NCBI GenBank assembly: GCA_019117545.1 | Contig: DWZN01000092.1 | Span: forward strand, 1 to 38,754 | DNA: 38,754 bases | From: Candidatus Brevibacterium intestinavium | Lineage (GTDB): Bacteria > Actinomycetota > Actinomycetes > Actinomycetales > Brevibacteriaceae | Direction of reading: 5' to 3' | In this document: positions 7,953 through 15,718 of the stretch, piece by piece | How the letters are laid out: every line of letters begins with the position of its first letter | Position numbering within the stretch: the stretch's first letter is position 1 | The notes under the pieces: generated by a model | The model's database searches: none | Told to the model about the DNA's origin: nothing | The model's input: only the letters and a program-made list of their open reading frames with translations | Program-made: the position numbers and the translations under genes

Positions 7953-10229
7953 ATGGCCTCCTCTGCTCTCCTCGACATCGTCACCGGTTTCGGTGCCCGG
8001 GATGAGCGCATCGTCCACGTCCGCGACATCCCGCAGCGCTTCGAGTCCGACGCCGAATGGCCCGAATGGATCGATGAGGAGCTCCGGCACGCCTGCCACG
8101 CCATCGGCGTCGACTCCCTGTGGCAGCACCAGCTCGAGGCCGCGGCCACGGCCAGGGACGGCTCCGATGTCGTCATCGCCACCCCGACGGCATCGGGCAA
8201 GTCCTTGGGCTTCTGGCTGCCGGTGCTCGAATCGATCCAGGCCAGCCGTGACAGGCTGCGCACCGACTCGGCCATCTACATCGCCCCGACCAAGGCGCTG
8301 GCGGCCGATCAGCTGGCCAAGCTCGAACGGTTCATCGTCCGCGGGATGCGTCCAGCCGCGTATGACGGGGACACCTCGCAGGCGTCGAAGGACTGGGCCA
8401 GGCGGCATGCGAACATCGTGTTCACCAATCCGGACATGCTCCACCGGTCCATCCTGCCTCAGCACGAACGCTTCACCCGCCTGTTCAAGTCCCTGCGCTA
8501 CATCGTCGTCGACGAGGCTCACCGCTACCGCGGAGTGTTCGGCTCCCATGTGGCCCTGATCCTCCGCCGTCTGCTGCGCATCGCCGCCCACTACGGTGCC
8601 GCTCCGGTCGTGATCGGCGCCTCGGCGACGATGGCCGAACCCGATGCGGCCTTCGCCAAGCTCACCGGCCGCGACGTTCATGCCGTGACCGCCGACTCCT
8701 CCCCGCGGGCCTCGGGCAGCTTCGCCCTGTGGGAGCCCCCGGTCTCCCCCGGCGGGGACCGGCGCAGCGGTCTGGTCGAAGCCGCCGACGTCATCACCGA
8801 TTCGATGTGCGCCGGTTACCGGTCGATCACCTTCATCGCCTCCCGTCGCGGCACCGAGGCGCTGGCCCAGACCGTGCGCGACCAGCTCGGGCAGATCGAC
8901 GAGTCGCTGACCGGCAAGGTCGCCGCCTACCGGGGAGGCTATCTGGCCGAGGAGCGACGAATGCTCGAGACGGCTCTGCGTTCGGGCCAGCTTCTGGCCG
9001 TGGCGTCGACGAGCGCCTTGGAATTGGGCATCGACATCTCCGGTCTCGACCTCGTCATCATCTCCGGGTGGCCGGGGACCCTGGCCTCGCTGTGGCAGCA
9101 GGCGGGGCGGGCCGGTCGGGCCGGACAGCGGTGGATGGCCGTGTTCATCGCCCGTGACGACCCGCTCGACACCTATGTCGTCCACCACCCCGAGGTCATC
9201 TTCGACTCGCCCGTCGATGCCGGGGTCATCCACCCGGGCAATCCGCATGTGCTCTCCAGTCATCTGTGTGCAGCCGCCGCCGAGGTGCCTCTGAAGTCGG
9301 CGGATCTTACGCACTTCCCGGTCAACTCGCCCGAGGTCGTCGATGACCTCGTCGAGAAGAGGATGCTGCGGGCCCGTCCGACCGGATGGTTCTGGGCCAA
9401 GGACACCCCGGCTGCCGATCTGGCCGACATCCGCGGGACCGGGGGCGGCCAGTTCACCCTCGTGGAGGCGAGCACCGGGACGCTGCTGGGCACGGTCGAC
9501 GAGTCCGGAGCGCACACGGGCGCCCATCCGGGAGCCGTCTACACTCATCAGGGCGTCGACTTCATCGTGCTCGATCTCGACCTCGAGGAGAAGATCGTCG
9601 CGGTCGAACGCACCGAGGTCGACTACACCACCCAGCCGCGGTCGCAGACGGAGATCGCGATCGTGAGCACCGACTCCCAGCGGGTCCTGCCCTCGGGCAC
9701 GGCCGTGTGCAGCGGCACCGTCGACGTCAAGGACCAGGTCGTCGCCTACCGGATGCGGGCGAAGAGGGGCGGTGCGATCATCGCCGAGCACGAACTCGAT
9801 CTGCCCGAACGCACTCTGCAGACGAAGGCCGTGTGGTGGACGATCCCGCAGACGGTGCTCGATGACGCCGAGGTCGCCTCCGGCGACCTGCCCGGAGCCG
9901 TGCATGCCGCCGAACACGCCTCCATCGGTCTCCTGCCGCTCTTCGCCGGCTGCGACCGGTGGGACATCGGCGGGGTCTCGACGGCGCTGCACGCGGATAC
10001 GGGGCTGGCCACGGTGTTCGTCTACGACGGGCTGGCCGGAGGCGCCGGCTTCGCCGAACGCGGCAGCGAGGTCATCGAGGACTGGCTGTCGGCGACGCGG
10101 TCGGCCATCGCGGCCTGCGAATGCGTCGACGGGTGCCCGTCCTGCGTGCAGTCACCGAAATGCGGAAACGGCAACGAGCCCTTGGACAAGGACGCCGCAC
10201 TGCGTCTGCTGCGCACCGTGCTCGACTGA
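7953..10229 (+). CDS. DEAH-box helicase with DUF1998/MZB zinc domain, MrfA (YprA)/Hrq1-like
   Basis: A 758-residue superfamily 2 helicase. Walker A is TASGKS (79-84), Walker B is DEAH (187-190), motif III is SAT (224-226), and the arginine-finger motif VI is QQAGRAGRAGQ. The C-terminal domain ends in a four-cysteine cluster CECVDGCPSCVQSPKCG, the metal site of the DUF1998/MZB domain. B. subtilis MrfA, of the same architecture, is an ATP-dependent 3'-5' helicase involved in repair of mitomycin C damage; a repair role here is inferred. M. tuberculosis Rv3649 is the positional counterpart. Its stop lies only 5 bases from the stop of the convergent TadE-like gene, with no terminator between. Confidence 0.93.
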   Translation: MASSALLDIVTGFGARDERIVHVRDIPQRFESDAEWPEWIDEELRHACHAIGVDSLWQHQLEAAATARDGSDVVIATPTASGKSLGFWLPVLESIQASRDRLRTDSAIYIAPTKALAADQLAKLERFIVRGMRPAAYDGDTSQASKDWARRHANIVFTNPDMLHRSILPQHERFTRLFKSLRYIVVDEAHRYRGVFGSHVALILRRLLRIAAHYGAAPVVIGASATMAEPDAAFAKLTGRDVHAVTADSSPRASGSFALWEPPVSPGGDRRSGLVEAADVITDSMCAGYRSITFIASRRGTEALAQTVRDQLGQIDESLTGKVAAYRGGYLAEERRMLETALRSGQLLAVASTSALELGIDISGLDLVIISGWPGTLASLWQQAGRAGRAGQRWMAVFIARDDPLDTYVVHHPEVIFDSPVDAGVIHPGNPHVLSSHLCAAAAEVPLKSADLTHFPVNSPEVVDDLVEKRMLRARPTGWFWAKDTPAADLADIRGTGGGQFTLVEASTGTLLGTVDESGAHTGAHPGAVYTHQGVDFIVLDLDLEEKIVAVERTEVDYTTQPRSQTEIAIVSTDSQRVLPSGTAVCSGTVDVKDQVVAYRMRAKRGGAIIAEHELDLPERTLQTKAVWWTIPQTVLDDAEVASGDLPGAVHAAEHASIGLLPLFAGCDRWDIGGVSTALHADTGLATVFVYDGLAGGAGFAERGSEVIEDWLSATRSAIAACECVDGCPSCVQSPKCGNGNEPLDKDAALRLLRTVLD

Positions 10230-10234
10230 GCGCG

Positions 10235-10552
10235 TCATTTTCCGGCCACGGCCTTCTCCCTGACCTTCGGAAGCGGACCCGGTATGTCGACGTCGACCGC
10301 GACATAGGCCGACTGTTCGCTCAGCGAGGCACGGCAGTCGCTCATCTGGCCACCATTGCGTTCGACCACCTCCTCGGCGATCTCACAGGGCTCGCCCGTG
10401 GCCAGTCCGCGCACGGCATCCGCGGCAGCCAGTGCTGCCAGGTCCGCGGCGTTCTGGGCCCGGCTGTGGGCGACGAAGGCCTGACCGAGGCTGCCGATCG
10501 CGGTCACGAGCACGAACACGATGGAGCAGAGCCCGACGACGATGTTCGTCAT
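10235..10552 (-). CDS. TadE-like protein of the helicase/secretion neighbourhood (TadG-like minor component)
   Basis: A 105-residue protein with one N-terminal membrane segment (about residues 4-25) followed by SRAQNAADLAALAAADAVRG, the pattern of TadE/TadG-type pseudopilins and of the small actinobacterial family found next to this helicase. It has two cysteines (in EPCEIAEE and SDCRAS) that could form an extracytoplasmic disulfide. The start ATG overlaps the TadE stop by ATGA (10549-10552), so it is translationally coupled. It is the last gene of the tad cluster and converges on the helicase. Confidence 0.8.
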   Translation of the reverse strand: MTNIVVGLCSIVFVLVTAIGSLGQAFVAHSRAQNAADLAALAAADAVRGLATGEPCEIAEEVVERNGGQMSDCRASLSEQSAYVAVDVDIPGPLPKVREKAVAGK

Positions 10553-10935
10553 GACGGTTCGCCTCTGTCCCCTTCGTACCTGGCAGTGGCGGAGGCATCG
10601 ACGGTGTCGAGGAAGAAGATCGCGGCCGGCAGGCTGATGGTGACCGTGACGACCGAGTACCCGCCATCGGCGCGGACCGACACCGTCGATGACGTCCCCG
10701 CATGCTTCCTCGCTTCGGCCACGACGGCAGCCTGGGGCTCGCCTCGGGCGATCTCGCGGGCGGCCGATCGTGCCGCGTCGAAGGCGCGCAGCTGGGAGAA
10801 GCCGACCGCGGCGGCTCCCGTGAGCAGAACGACCAGGACCACGATGGCCGGCATGACCACGGCGAATTCGGCGGTCGCCGTGCCCGAGTCCTGCTCCTGG
10901 TCCGTCAACCGCTGACGGGAGCGCCCGCGTTCCAT
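10549..10935 (-). CDS. TadE-like pilus assembly protein
   Basis: A 128-residue protein. After a charged N-terminus comes SGTATAEFAVVMPAIVVLVV, the classic TadE start of a membrane helix with a Glu near its beginning, then QLRAFDAARSAAREIARG, the conserved amphipathic stretch. The remainder is probably exported. TadE proteins are membrane-anchored pseudopilins needed for Flp pilus assembly. It follows the DUF4244 gene by 6 bases and is coupled to the next gene by an ATGA overlap. Confidence 0.82.
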   Translation of the reverse strand: MERGRSRQRLTDQEQDSGTATAEFAVVMPAIVVLVVLLTGAAAVGFSQLRAFDAARSAAREIARGEPQAAVVAEARKHAGTSSTVSVRADGGYSVVTVTISLPAAIFFLDTVDASATARYEGDRGEPS

Positions 10936-10941
10936 CTCGGT

Positions 10942-11178
10942 TCAGCTTCCCATTCCGAGTGCCGTCTGGATGACCCCGGTGACGAGTTCCTTGATCGGTT
11001 CGGATTTGAGGATCACGACGAGCAGGGCTGCGAATCCGCAGGCGGCAAGCGTGGTGATAGCGTATTCGGCGGTGGTCGCTCCGGTGTCGGCTCCCCAGAA
11101 CTCGTCGGCGGCCTCGTGGTCAGCGACCGGTTCGGCGGGTGGGGCCTCGGTCTCCGGTGCGGATGACGTGGTGCTCAT
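10942..11178 (-). CDS. DUF4244 Flp-pilin-like protein
   Basis: A 78-residue protein: a 33-residue acidic, Pro/Ala-rich N-terminus, then TGATTAEYAITTLAACGFAA leading into a single hydrophobic helix and a short polar tail ending in GMGS. The G-ATTAEY junction matches a Flp-type prepilin cleavage site, with the Glu-Tyr pair after the cut. It is the candidate major pilin of this cluster. The frame is open upstream to 11331, but GGAGGAGAG directly before the ATG at 11176-11178 decides the start. No prepilin peptidase is encoded in the window. Confidence 0.83.
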   Translation of the reverse strand: MSTTSSAPETEAPPAEPVADHEAADEFWGADTGATTAEYAITTLAACGFAALLVVILKSEPIKELVTGVIQTALGMGS

Positions 11179-11355
11179 GCTCTCCTCCTTGGCAGCGGAT
11201 CCGTTCGCACTCTGCGAGCGGATCTTCAGCCTGCGAGGCAGGACGTGAGCCTGTCCAGAGGAGAGAGCCGGCCTGTGGATACCGTTCGGCCGTCCACAGG
11301 CCATGGACGTTCGAGTGGTGATGCCGTCCACAGTCGTCGGCGTCGAAGTCGCGGT

Positions 11356-11958
11356 TCAGGAGTTGCTCGCCCAATCGTCGCGGAGAATGCCCATGATCAC
11401 CTCGTCGTGGCGGCGCCCGTTGAAGAACACGGCCTCACGGCGACGGCCTTCCTCGACGAATCCGGCCTTCGCATAGGAGGCGATGCCGCGGGTGTTGAAC
11501 GCCCAGGTCTGCAGCTCGATGCGATTGAGTCCCAACTGCAGGAAGCCGTAATTCACGGCCAGGCGCACGGCGTCGGAGCCGTAGCCGCGGCCGTGGAACT
11601 CAGGGCCGAGCACGATGGCCAGAGTCGCGGACTGGTTGATCGGATTGCGTCCGTAGAGGGTGACATGGCCGACGAACTCCTCGGTGTCGATGAGTTCGAT
11701 GCTCAGGCCCACGGCGTCGCTCGAGGTGTTCGCACTCCACTGGGAGAACTGTTCCGAGACTCCCCCTTCGGGCCGCGGCAGGACCGTGTGGTTCTGCAGC
11801 ACGACGATCGAGGGGTCGTACCACCACTGTTCGAGATAGGGCAGGTCGTCCTCACGCAGGGGACGCAATCGCACGGATCGACCGACGAAGAGCTTCTCAG
11901 CGTATTCTTCCGCCTGTTCGACGCTGGACAGTTGGCTGAAGGGTGTGACCGGTGACAT
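11356..11958 (-). CDS. GNAT family acetyltransferase, RimJ/RimL-type, inside the tad cluster
   Basis: A 200-residue protein with the order of RimJ/RimL-like N-acetyltransferases: VRLRPLREDDLPYLEQW near residues 29-45, the acetyl-CoA loop GPEFHGRGYGSDAV near 118-131, and LNRIELQTWAFNTRGIASYAKAGF towards the C-terminus. The family acetylates protein N-termini, amino acids or antibiotics; the substrate is unknown. It separates tadC from the pilin genes and has its own leaderless-type -10 (TAGGCT) 6 bases before the ATG, so it may be independently transcribed. A pilin-modifying role is possible but speculative. Confidence 0.85.
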   Translation of the reverse strand: MSPVTPFSQLSSVEQAEEYAEKLFVGRSVRLRPLREDDLPYLEQWWYDPSIVVLQNHTVLPRPEGGVSEQFSQWSANTSSDAVGLSIELIDTEEFVGHVTLYGRNPINQSATLAIVLGPEFHGRGYGSDAVRLAVNYGFLQLGLNRIELQTWAFNTRGIASYAKAGFVEEGRRREAVFFNGRRHDEVIMGILRDDWASNS

Positions 11959-11964
11959 GTGTCG

Positions 11965-11970
11965 AGCCTA
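11965..11970 (-). promoter_or_regulatory. Leaderless-type -10 hexamer of the intra-tad GNAT gene
   Basis: TAGGCT on the minus strand is followed by CGACAC and then the ATG. The 17 bases GATAGGCTCGACACATG match the start region of the CpaE-like gene at 15 of 17 positions. Confidence 0.45.
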
Positions 11971-12003
11971 TCGGCCGTTCCTGAAAACCGGTTCAGCTCC
12001 CGT

Positions 12004-12597
12004 TCAGAAGAACACGGTCTCCAGATCCGACAGGAGGGAGATGACGACCGGCACGACGGACAGCAGCAGGAAGGCCGGCAGGATGCACACACCCAAGGGC
12101 AGGACCAGCCGCACCCCCAGCGCCGCTGCGGCCTCCTGCTGTCGACGTCGGGAGGAGTCACGCAGCTCCTTGGCCACGGATTCGATGAGCGGAGCCGGAC
12201 CGACTCCGGTGTGCTCGGAGAATTCGAAGACCTCGAGAACCGGCAGCAGCCGGTCGTCCTCTGCCAGTTTCCGACCGCCGATCGTCATCGCTCTCCCGAT
12301 CCGCTGGAGCCCGGAACGGTCCTCGGTCGCCTCGGCCGTCAGAGCCAGGGCGACGGGAATCGGCAGGCCCGAGGTCAGACAGATCGCCACGAGGTCGAGA
12401 TCGAACGCCAGCTGATCATCGGCCACGGACGGGCCGGTGCGCTCTGAGACCGAACCGGTCCCGTGGTCTGTTCCGGAGCCGGGCCCGTCACCGGGCCGGC
12501 CGAGCAGCCCCTGCAGGCGGGACTGGGTCGTGTCCGACCACAGCAGCACCCCGATCGCGACGAAGGCTGCGATGAGCACGGGCAGCATCACGATCAC
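12004..12597 (-). CDS. TadC-like inner-membrane platform protein (type II secretion F domain)
   Basis: A 197-residue protein with an N-terminal hydrophobic helix (LPVLIAAFVAIGVLLW), a cytoplasmic type II secretion F-domain core (about residues 70-165, with DLVAICLTSGLPIPVAL) and a hydrophobic C-terminus (VLPLGVCILPAFLLL). TadB and TadC together form the platform on which the TadA ATPase acts. The start is GTG at 12595-12597, overlapping the tadB stop as GTGA. The frame is open much further upstream, but that part is out of frame with the real tadB. Confidence 0.82.
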   Translation of the reverse strand: MIVMLPVLIAAFVAIGVLLWSDTTQSRLQGLLGRPGDGPGSGTDHGTGSVSERTGPSVADDQLAFDLDLVAICLTSGLPIPVALALTAEATEDRSGLQRIGRAMTIGGRKLAEDDRLLPVLEVFEFSEHTGVGPAPLIESVAKELRDSSRRRQQEAAAALGVRLVLPLGVCILPAFLLLSVVPVVISLLSDLETVFF

Positions 12598-13283
12598 CGC
12601 TGCGCCCGCAGCATCATCGTCCTCATCCACCAGCGCCCGAGTGCGTAGAGGGCCACACCCCCACCGAGGCTCAGCTGCCCGGGCAGGCCGGTGGCCAGCT
12701 GAGCGGGTTCGACTCCGATGAGCAGCCCCAGGCCGATGCCGATGAGCGGCAGCCAGCTGAGCACCCGCACCGTCGACTTCGGTCCGGCCATCGCGATCCG
12801 GCGTTCGCGTTCCGCGTCGAGCGCGTCGCGCTGGGCGGAGGCGTAGCGCAGGATCATCTCGGCCGCGGGCGCTCCGGAGCGTTCGGACACGGTCCACACG
12901 GCAGCCATCCCCGCCAACACTTCGGCGGCGGGCCCGGGCAGTGCGGCGCTGCGGGTGGCGATGGCCCGGCCCGGCTCCTCCCCCAGGGAGATCGCTCGCG
13001 AGATCGGTGCCAGGGCCTCGTTCTGGCGGCTCAGGGTCGCCATCACCGCCTGCGGGGTCATTCCGACCCTGAGCAGATGGGCGCAGTACTCGACCGCGGC
13101 GATCGCCCACAGTCTCTCGGCCTGCGAATCCGCCGGCGTCCCGCCTCGGCGAAAGAGCCCACGTGCCGGCCGCCCGGCATCATCGTCGTCACGGGGCAGA
13201 AGCTGCCGCAGACGCGCGCCCGGGTCCGAGGGGGCGGCAAGAACGATGCCTGCGACCACGAGGACGGCGGTGAGGACGATCAT
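12594..13283 (-). CDS. TadB-like inner-membrane platform protein (type II secretion F domain)
   Basis: A 229-residue protein. It begins with a membrane helix (MIVLTAVLVVAGIVLAA), followed by the F-domain signature region (YCAHLLRVGMTPQAVMATLS, about residues 66-85) and two C-terminal hydrophobic stretches (VLSWLPLIGIGLGLLIGV and SLGGGVALYALGRWW). The ATG at 13281-13283 overlaps the tadA stop as ATGA, which fixes the start and indicates coupling. It partners TadC and TadA in pilus assembly or secretion. Confidence 0.82.
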   Translation of the reverse strand: MIVLTAVLVVAGIVLAAPSDPGARLRQLLPRDDDDAGRPARGLFRRGGTPADSQAERLWAIAAVEYCAHLLRVGMTPQAVMATLSRQNEALAPISRAISLGEEPGRAIATRSAALPGPAAEVLAGMAAVWTVSERSGAPAAEMILRYASAQRDALDAERERRIAMAGPKSTVRVLSWLPLIGIGLGLLIGVEPAQLATGLPGQLSLGGGVALYALGRWWMRTMMLRAQR

Positions 13284-14452
13284 CCGGCCGACTTCTGCTC
13301 GAGCACGGCTTCGAACCGTGCCAGTGCCCGCCGGTTGACGGTCCCTCCGGACGATGGTGAGGGCCTGCCCCACACCGGTTCCATCACCACCCCATCGGCT
13401 CCCGTCCGGGTCGGGATCGCCAGTTCCGTCACGCCCCGCTCGGAGCCGGACCGGCGCAGATGGACGACGAGATCGATGGCCGTGGAGAACTGCGAATACA
13501 CTGCGGCCGGGCTCATGCTCGCCAGCGCCCCGAGGGCGGCGACCCGGCTGGGCACGGCATCGGCGGTGTTCGCATGGATCGTCGCACACCCTCCCTCGTG
13601 GCCGGTGTTGAGAGCGGTGAGCATGTCCCTGACCTCCGCCCCACGGCACTCACCGACGACGAGGCGGTCGGGCCGCATCCGCAGGGCGTTGCGCACCAGA
13701 TCGGTCAGGGTCACTTCCCCACCGCCTTCGACATTGGCCTGCCGGGCGGCGAGCTGGACGACATGCGGATGGGTGACGATGAGTTCGCGGGAGTCTTCGA
13801 CGATGACGATGCGCTGATCGGCCCCGACCTGTGAGAGCAGGGCACCGAGCAGGGCCGTCTTGCCCGTCCCGGTGCCTCCGGAGATGAGGATGTTCGCCCG
13901 TGCCTCCACCGCCTCGGCGAGCAGGGGGCTGATCTCGTCGGGGACGAACCCCTCGGCGCACAGCTGGGAGAAGGGGAATCCGGAGCGTTTGGGCACCCGG
14001 AACGAGATCGTGGTCGTCTCTGCCGAGATCGGTGGGACGATCGCGTTCATCCGCACCCCGTCGGGCAGGCGCACATCGACATAGGGGCTGGCATCGTCGA
14101 GGCGACGTCCGCCGAGCGCGGCCAGCCGCACCGCCAGGGACCTCACCTCGTCCTCGGACCCCAGGGACAGGTCGAGCAGCTGGGGGCCGTCGCCGGTGTC
14201 GGCGAAGATCTCCCGGGGACCGTTGACGAACACGTCGGTCGTGCCCGGCACCTCGAGCACGGACTGCAGGGGCCCGGCCCCGGACAGCTGTGCCGACAGC
14301 CGGGTGACGAGCTCGAGCAGGGCGGACGAGCCGAGGACGCGTCCGGTGCGTTGGACCGCCTCGGCGACGGCCGCAGTGGTCACGGGTCCCGGTTTGTCGA
14401 GCAGGGTCTTGCGGACCTCGGCGACGAGGGAGGCGTCGAGCCATTCGCTCAT
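13280..14452 (-). CDS. TadA/CpaF-like secretion ATPase (helicase/secretion neighbourhood type)
   Basis: A 390-residue AAA-type secretion ATPase that powers Flp/Tad pilus assembly at the inner membrane. Visible motifs are the N-terminal domain with DVFVNGPREIF, Walker A GGTGTGKT (about 192-199), the Asp box IVIVEDSREL, Walker B DRLVVGECRG and the His box GHEGGCATIHANT (about 284-296). All catalytic motifs are intact. I take the ATG at 14450-14452, which overlaps the stop of the CpaE-like gene as ATGA; a GTG 9 bases upstream is an alternative. M. tuberculosis Rv3659c is the positional counterpart. Confidence 0.92.
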   Translation of the reverse strand: MSEWLDASLVAEVRKTLLDKPGPVTTAAVAEAVQRTGRVLGSSALLELVTRLSAQLSGAGPLQSVLEVPGTTDVFVNGPREIFADTGDGPQLLDLSLGSEDEVRSLAVRLAALGGRRLDDASPYVDVRLPDGVRMNAIVPPISAETTTISFRVPKRSGFPFSQLCAEGFVPDEISPLLAEAVEARANILISGGTGTGKTALLGALLSQVGADQRIVIVEDSRELIVTHPHVVQLAARQANVEGGGEVTLTDLVRNALRMRPDRLVVGECRGAEVRDMLTALNTGHEGGCATIHANTADAVPSRVAALGALASMSPAAVYSQFSTAIDLVVHLRRSGSERGVTELAIPTRTGADGVVMEPVWGRPSPSSGGTVNRRALARFEAVLEQKSAG

Positions 14453-15456
14453 TCCACCCACTCCCCCAGCAGCCGATCGACGAGGCGGCCGAGGTGAGCG
14501 CCTCCGGGGATGCCCTCACCGCGGTCGACGGCGGCGGACAGTCCGCGGTCATCGCGGATGCTGCCGGCCAGGCTCAACCCGATGGAATCGGCGAGGAGTT
14601 CGGAGTCGAGGCCTCCGGCTCCGGTCTCGCGGACGACGAGGCGGACATCCGGGTGCGCCTGCGAGAGTCGTTTGGCGACCTGGGAGGCGGCCACAGCGGA
14701 GCGGACCCGGGCCGGGGATACGAGCAGCACGTGGTGGCAGCGCCGGGTCCACTGGGGTGGGGCGTGGCGGGGCAGGTCGACGATGACGAGGTCGAAGGCC
14801 TGACCGGCTGCGGCGAGGAAATCGTCGAACACGTCCGGATCGAGGTCGACGGTGTCATCACGGCCCCAGGACAGCAGAGCCAGTCCATCATGGCGGGGCA
14901 GCGCATCGGCCAGCGTCGAGGGGCGCAGCTGTCCGCGGGAGGCGCTGAGGTCGGTCCAGCGGGGTCCGGGGACCTGCTCGGCTCCGAGGACGAGGTCGAG
15001 GCCGCCGCCGAGCGGATCGGCGTCGACGAGCACGGTGCTGTGATCGGCACCGGCCCGTCGGGCGAGCGCACAGGCGAGGACGGAGGCTCCGGCACCGCCG
15101 CATCCGGCGACGACTCCGACAGTGGTGCCCGGGGCGACGGGAGGTTCGATGGCCGCGATCATCCGTCCGCTCAGCCATTCTGCGGCCGCCGGCAGCACGG
15201 CCAGTTGGTCCACGCCGAGCTGGGCCGCCTTCGCCCAGGTCGAGCCGGGTTCGTCGTCGTCGAGGACGACGAGGATGCGGTCGGCGCGGTCGGTCACGGG
15301 GGCTTCCCTGACATCCTCGCCGAGGAGGATGAGAGAAGCCGACTGCCATCCTCCTGAGTCGGGAGGCAGAACGGTGAGCATCACCCCGAGGCTTTCGGCC
15401 ACCCGGGCGCATTCCTCGGTGATCGCGCCGAGGTCGGTGATGAGGGCTACTTGCAT
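14449..15456 (-). CDS. CpaE/MinD-like P-loop protein (helicase/secretion neighbourhood type)
   Basis: A 335-residue protein of the MinD/CpaE family, thought to localise or regulate the Tad apparatus. An N-terminal receiver-like region (residues about 1-100, without an obvious phosphoacceptor) precedes the ATPase domain with the deviant P-loop GCGGAGAS (about 119-126), TVLVDADPLGGGLD, and DLVIVDLPRHAP. The P-loop has Ala-Ser where Lys-Thr/Ser is usual: the deviant and main lysines are both absent. ATP hydrolysis may therefore be weak or lost. M. tuberculosis Rv3660c is the counterpart. It is the first gene of the cluster, and a -10-like CAGGCT lies 6 bases before the ATG. Confidence 0.85.
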   Translation of the reverse strand: MQVALITDLGAITEECARVAESLGVMLTVLPPDSGGWQSASLILLGEDVREAPVTDRADRILVVLDDDEPGSTWAKAAQLGVDQLAVLPAAAEWLSGRMIAAIEPPVAPGTTVGVVAGCGGAGASVLACALARRAGADHSTVLVDADPLGGGLDLVLGAEQVPGPRWTDLSASRGQLRPSTLADALPRHDGLALLSWGRDDTVDLDPDVFDDFLAAAGQAFDLVIVDLPRHAPPQWTRRCHHVLLVSPARVRSAVAASQVAKRLSQAHPDVRLVVRETGAGGLDSELLADSIGLSLAGSIRDDRGLSAAVDRGEGIPGGAHLGRLVDRLLGEWVE

Positions 15457-15462
15457 GTGCCG

Positions 15463-15468
15463 AGCCTG
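15463..15468 (-). promoter_or_regulatory. Possible leaderless-type -10 of the tad operon
   Basis: CAGGCT on the minus strand, followed by CGGCAC and the ATG at 15454-15456. The same arrangement, with two mismatches in 17 bases, precedes the GNAT gene at 11958. C replaces the usual T at the first -10 position, so the promoter would be weak. Confidence 0.35.
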
Positions 15469-15524
15469 TCGCGGGCCTCGATGTGAGCACCAGATCAGGG
15501 TGGGCCCCTGTGGATACGACGGCG

Positions 15525-15567
15525 AAGGGGCGCCTCCTGTGAGTTCGAGTCACAGGAGGCGCCCCTT
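15525..15567. terminator. Strong 18-bp-stem terminator ahead of the tad cluster
   Basis: Bases 15525-15542 and 15550-15567 are perfect inverted repeats of 18 bp with a 7-base loop. It lies between the end of the low-complexity membrane protein gene (minus) and the tad operon (minus), insulating the two. The ends are short T runs rather than a long tract. Confidence 0.75.
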
Positions 15568-15718
15568 TCGGTGCACCTGGGTCGTCGCCCCTGGTCAGCG
15601 TCGATTTTCGTCTCGGGCCTTCGCAGGGTGCGGGGCCTGCCCGCACCGTCTGGCCCACGCTGTGTCCACAGCTGCGACGTTCGAGTCGGTGCTCACCGGT
15701 TCGACGGCACCCGCCGGT

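Noticed and set aside
7911..9992. 693-codon open frame antisense to the helicase
   Set aside because: Helicase motifs are complete in the plus frame; the antisense frame is an Asp/Gly/Arg/His-rich shadow.
11270..11340. Several near-matches to DnaA boxes (GTATCCACA, CCGTCCACA), and GTGTCCACA at 15662-15670
   Set aside because: Each deviates by one or two bases, they are few, there is no AT-rich unwinding element or dnaA/dnaN nearby, and such 9-mers are expected in GC-rich DNA.
15531..15570. TTCGAGT flanked by complementary bases resembling a tRNA T-arm
   Set aside because: The arms form one continuous 18-bp stem around the loop and no acceptor, D or anticodon arms are found; it is a terminator.
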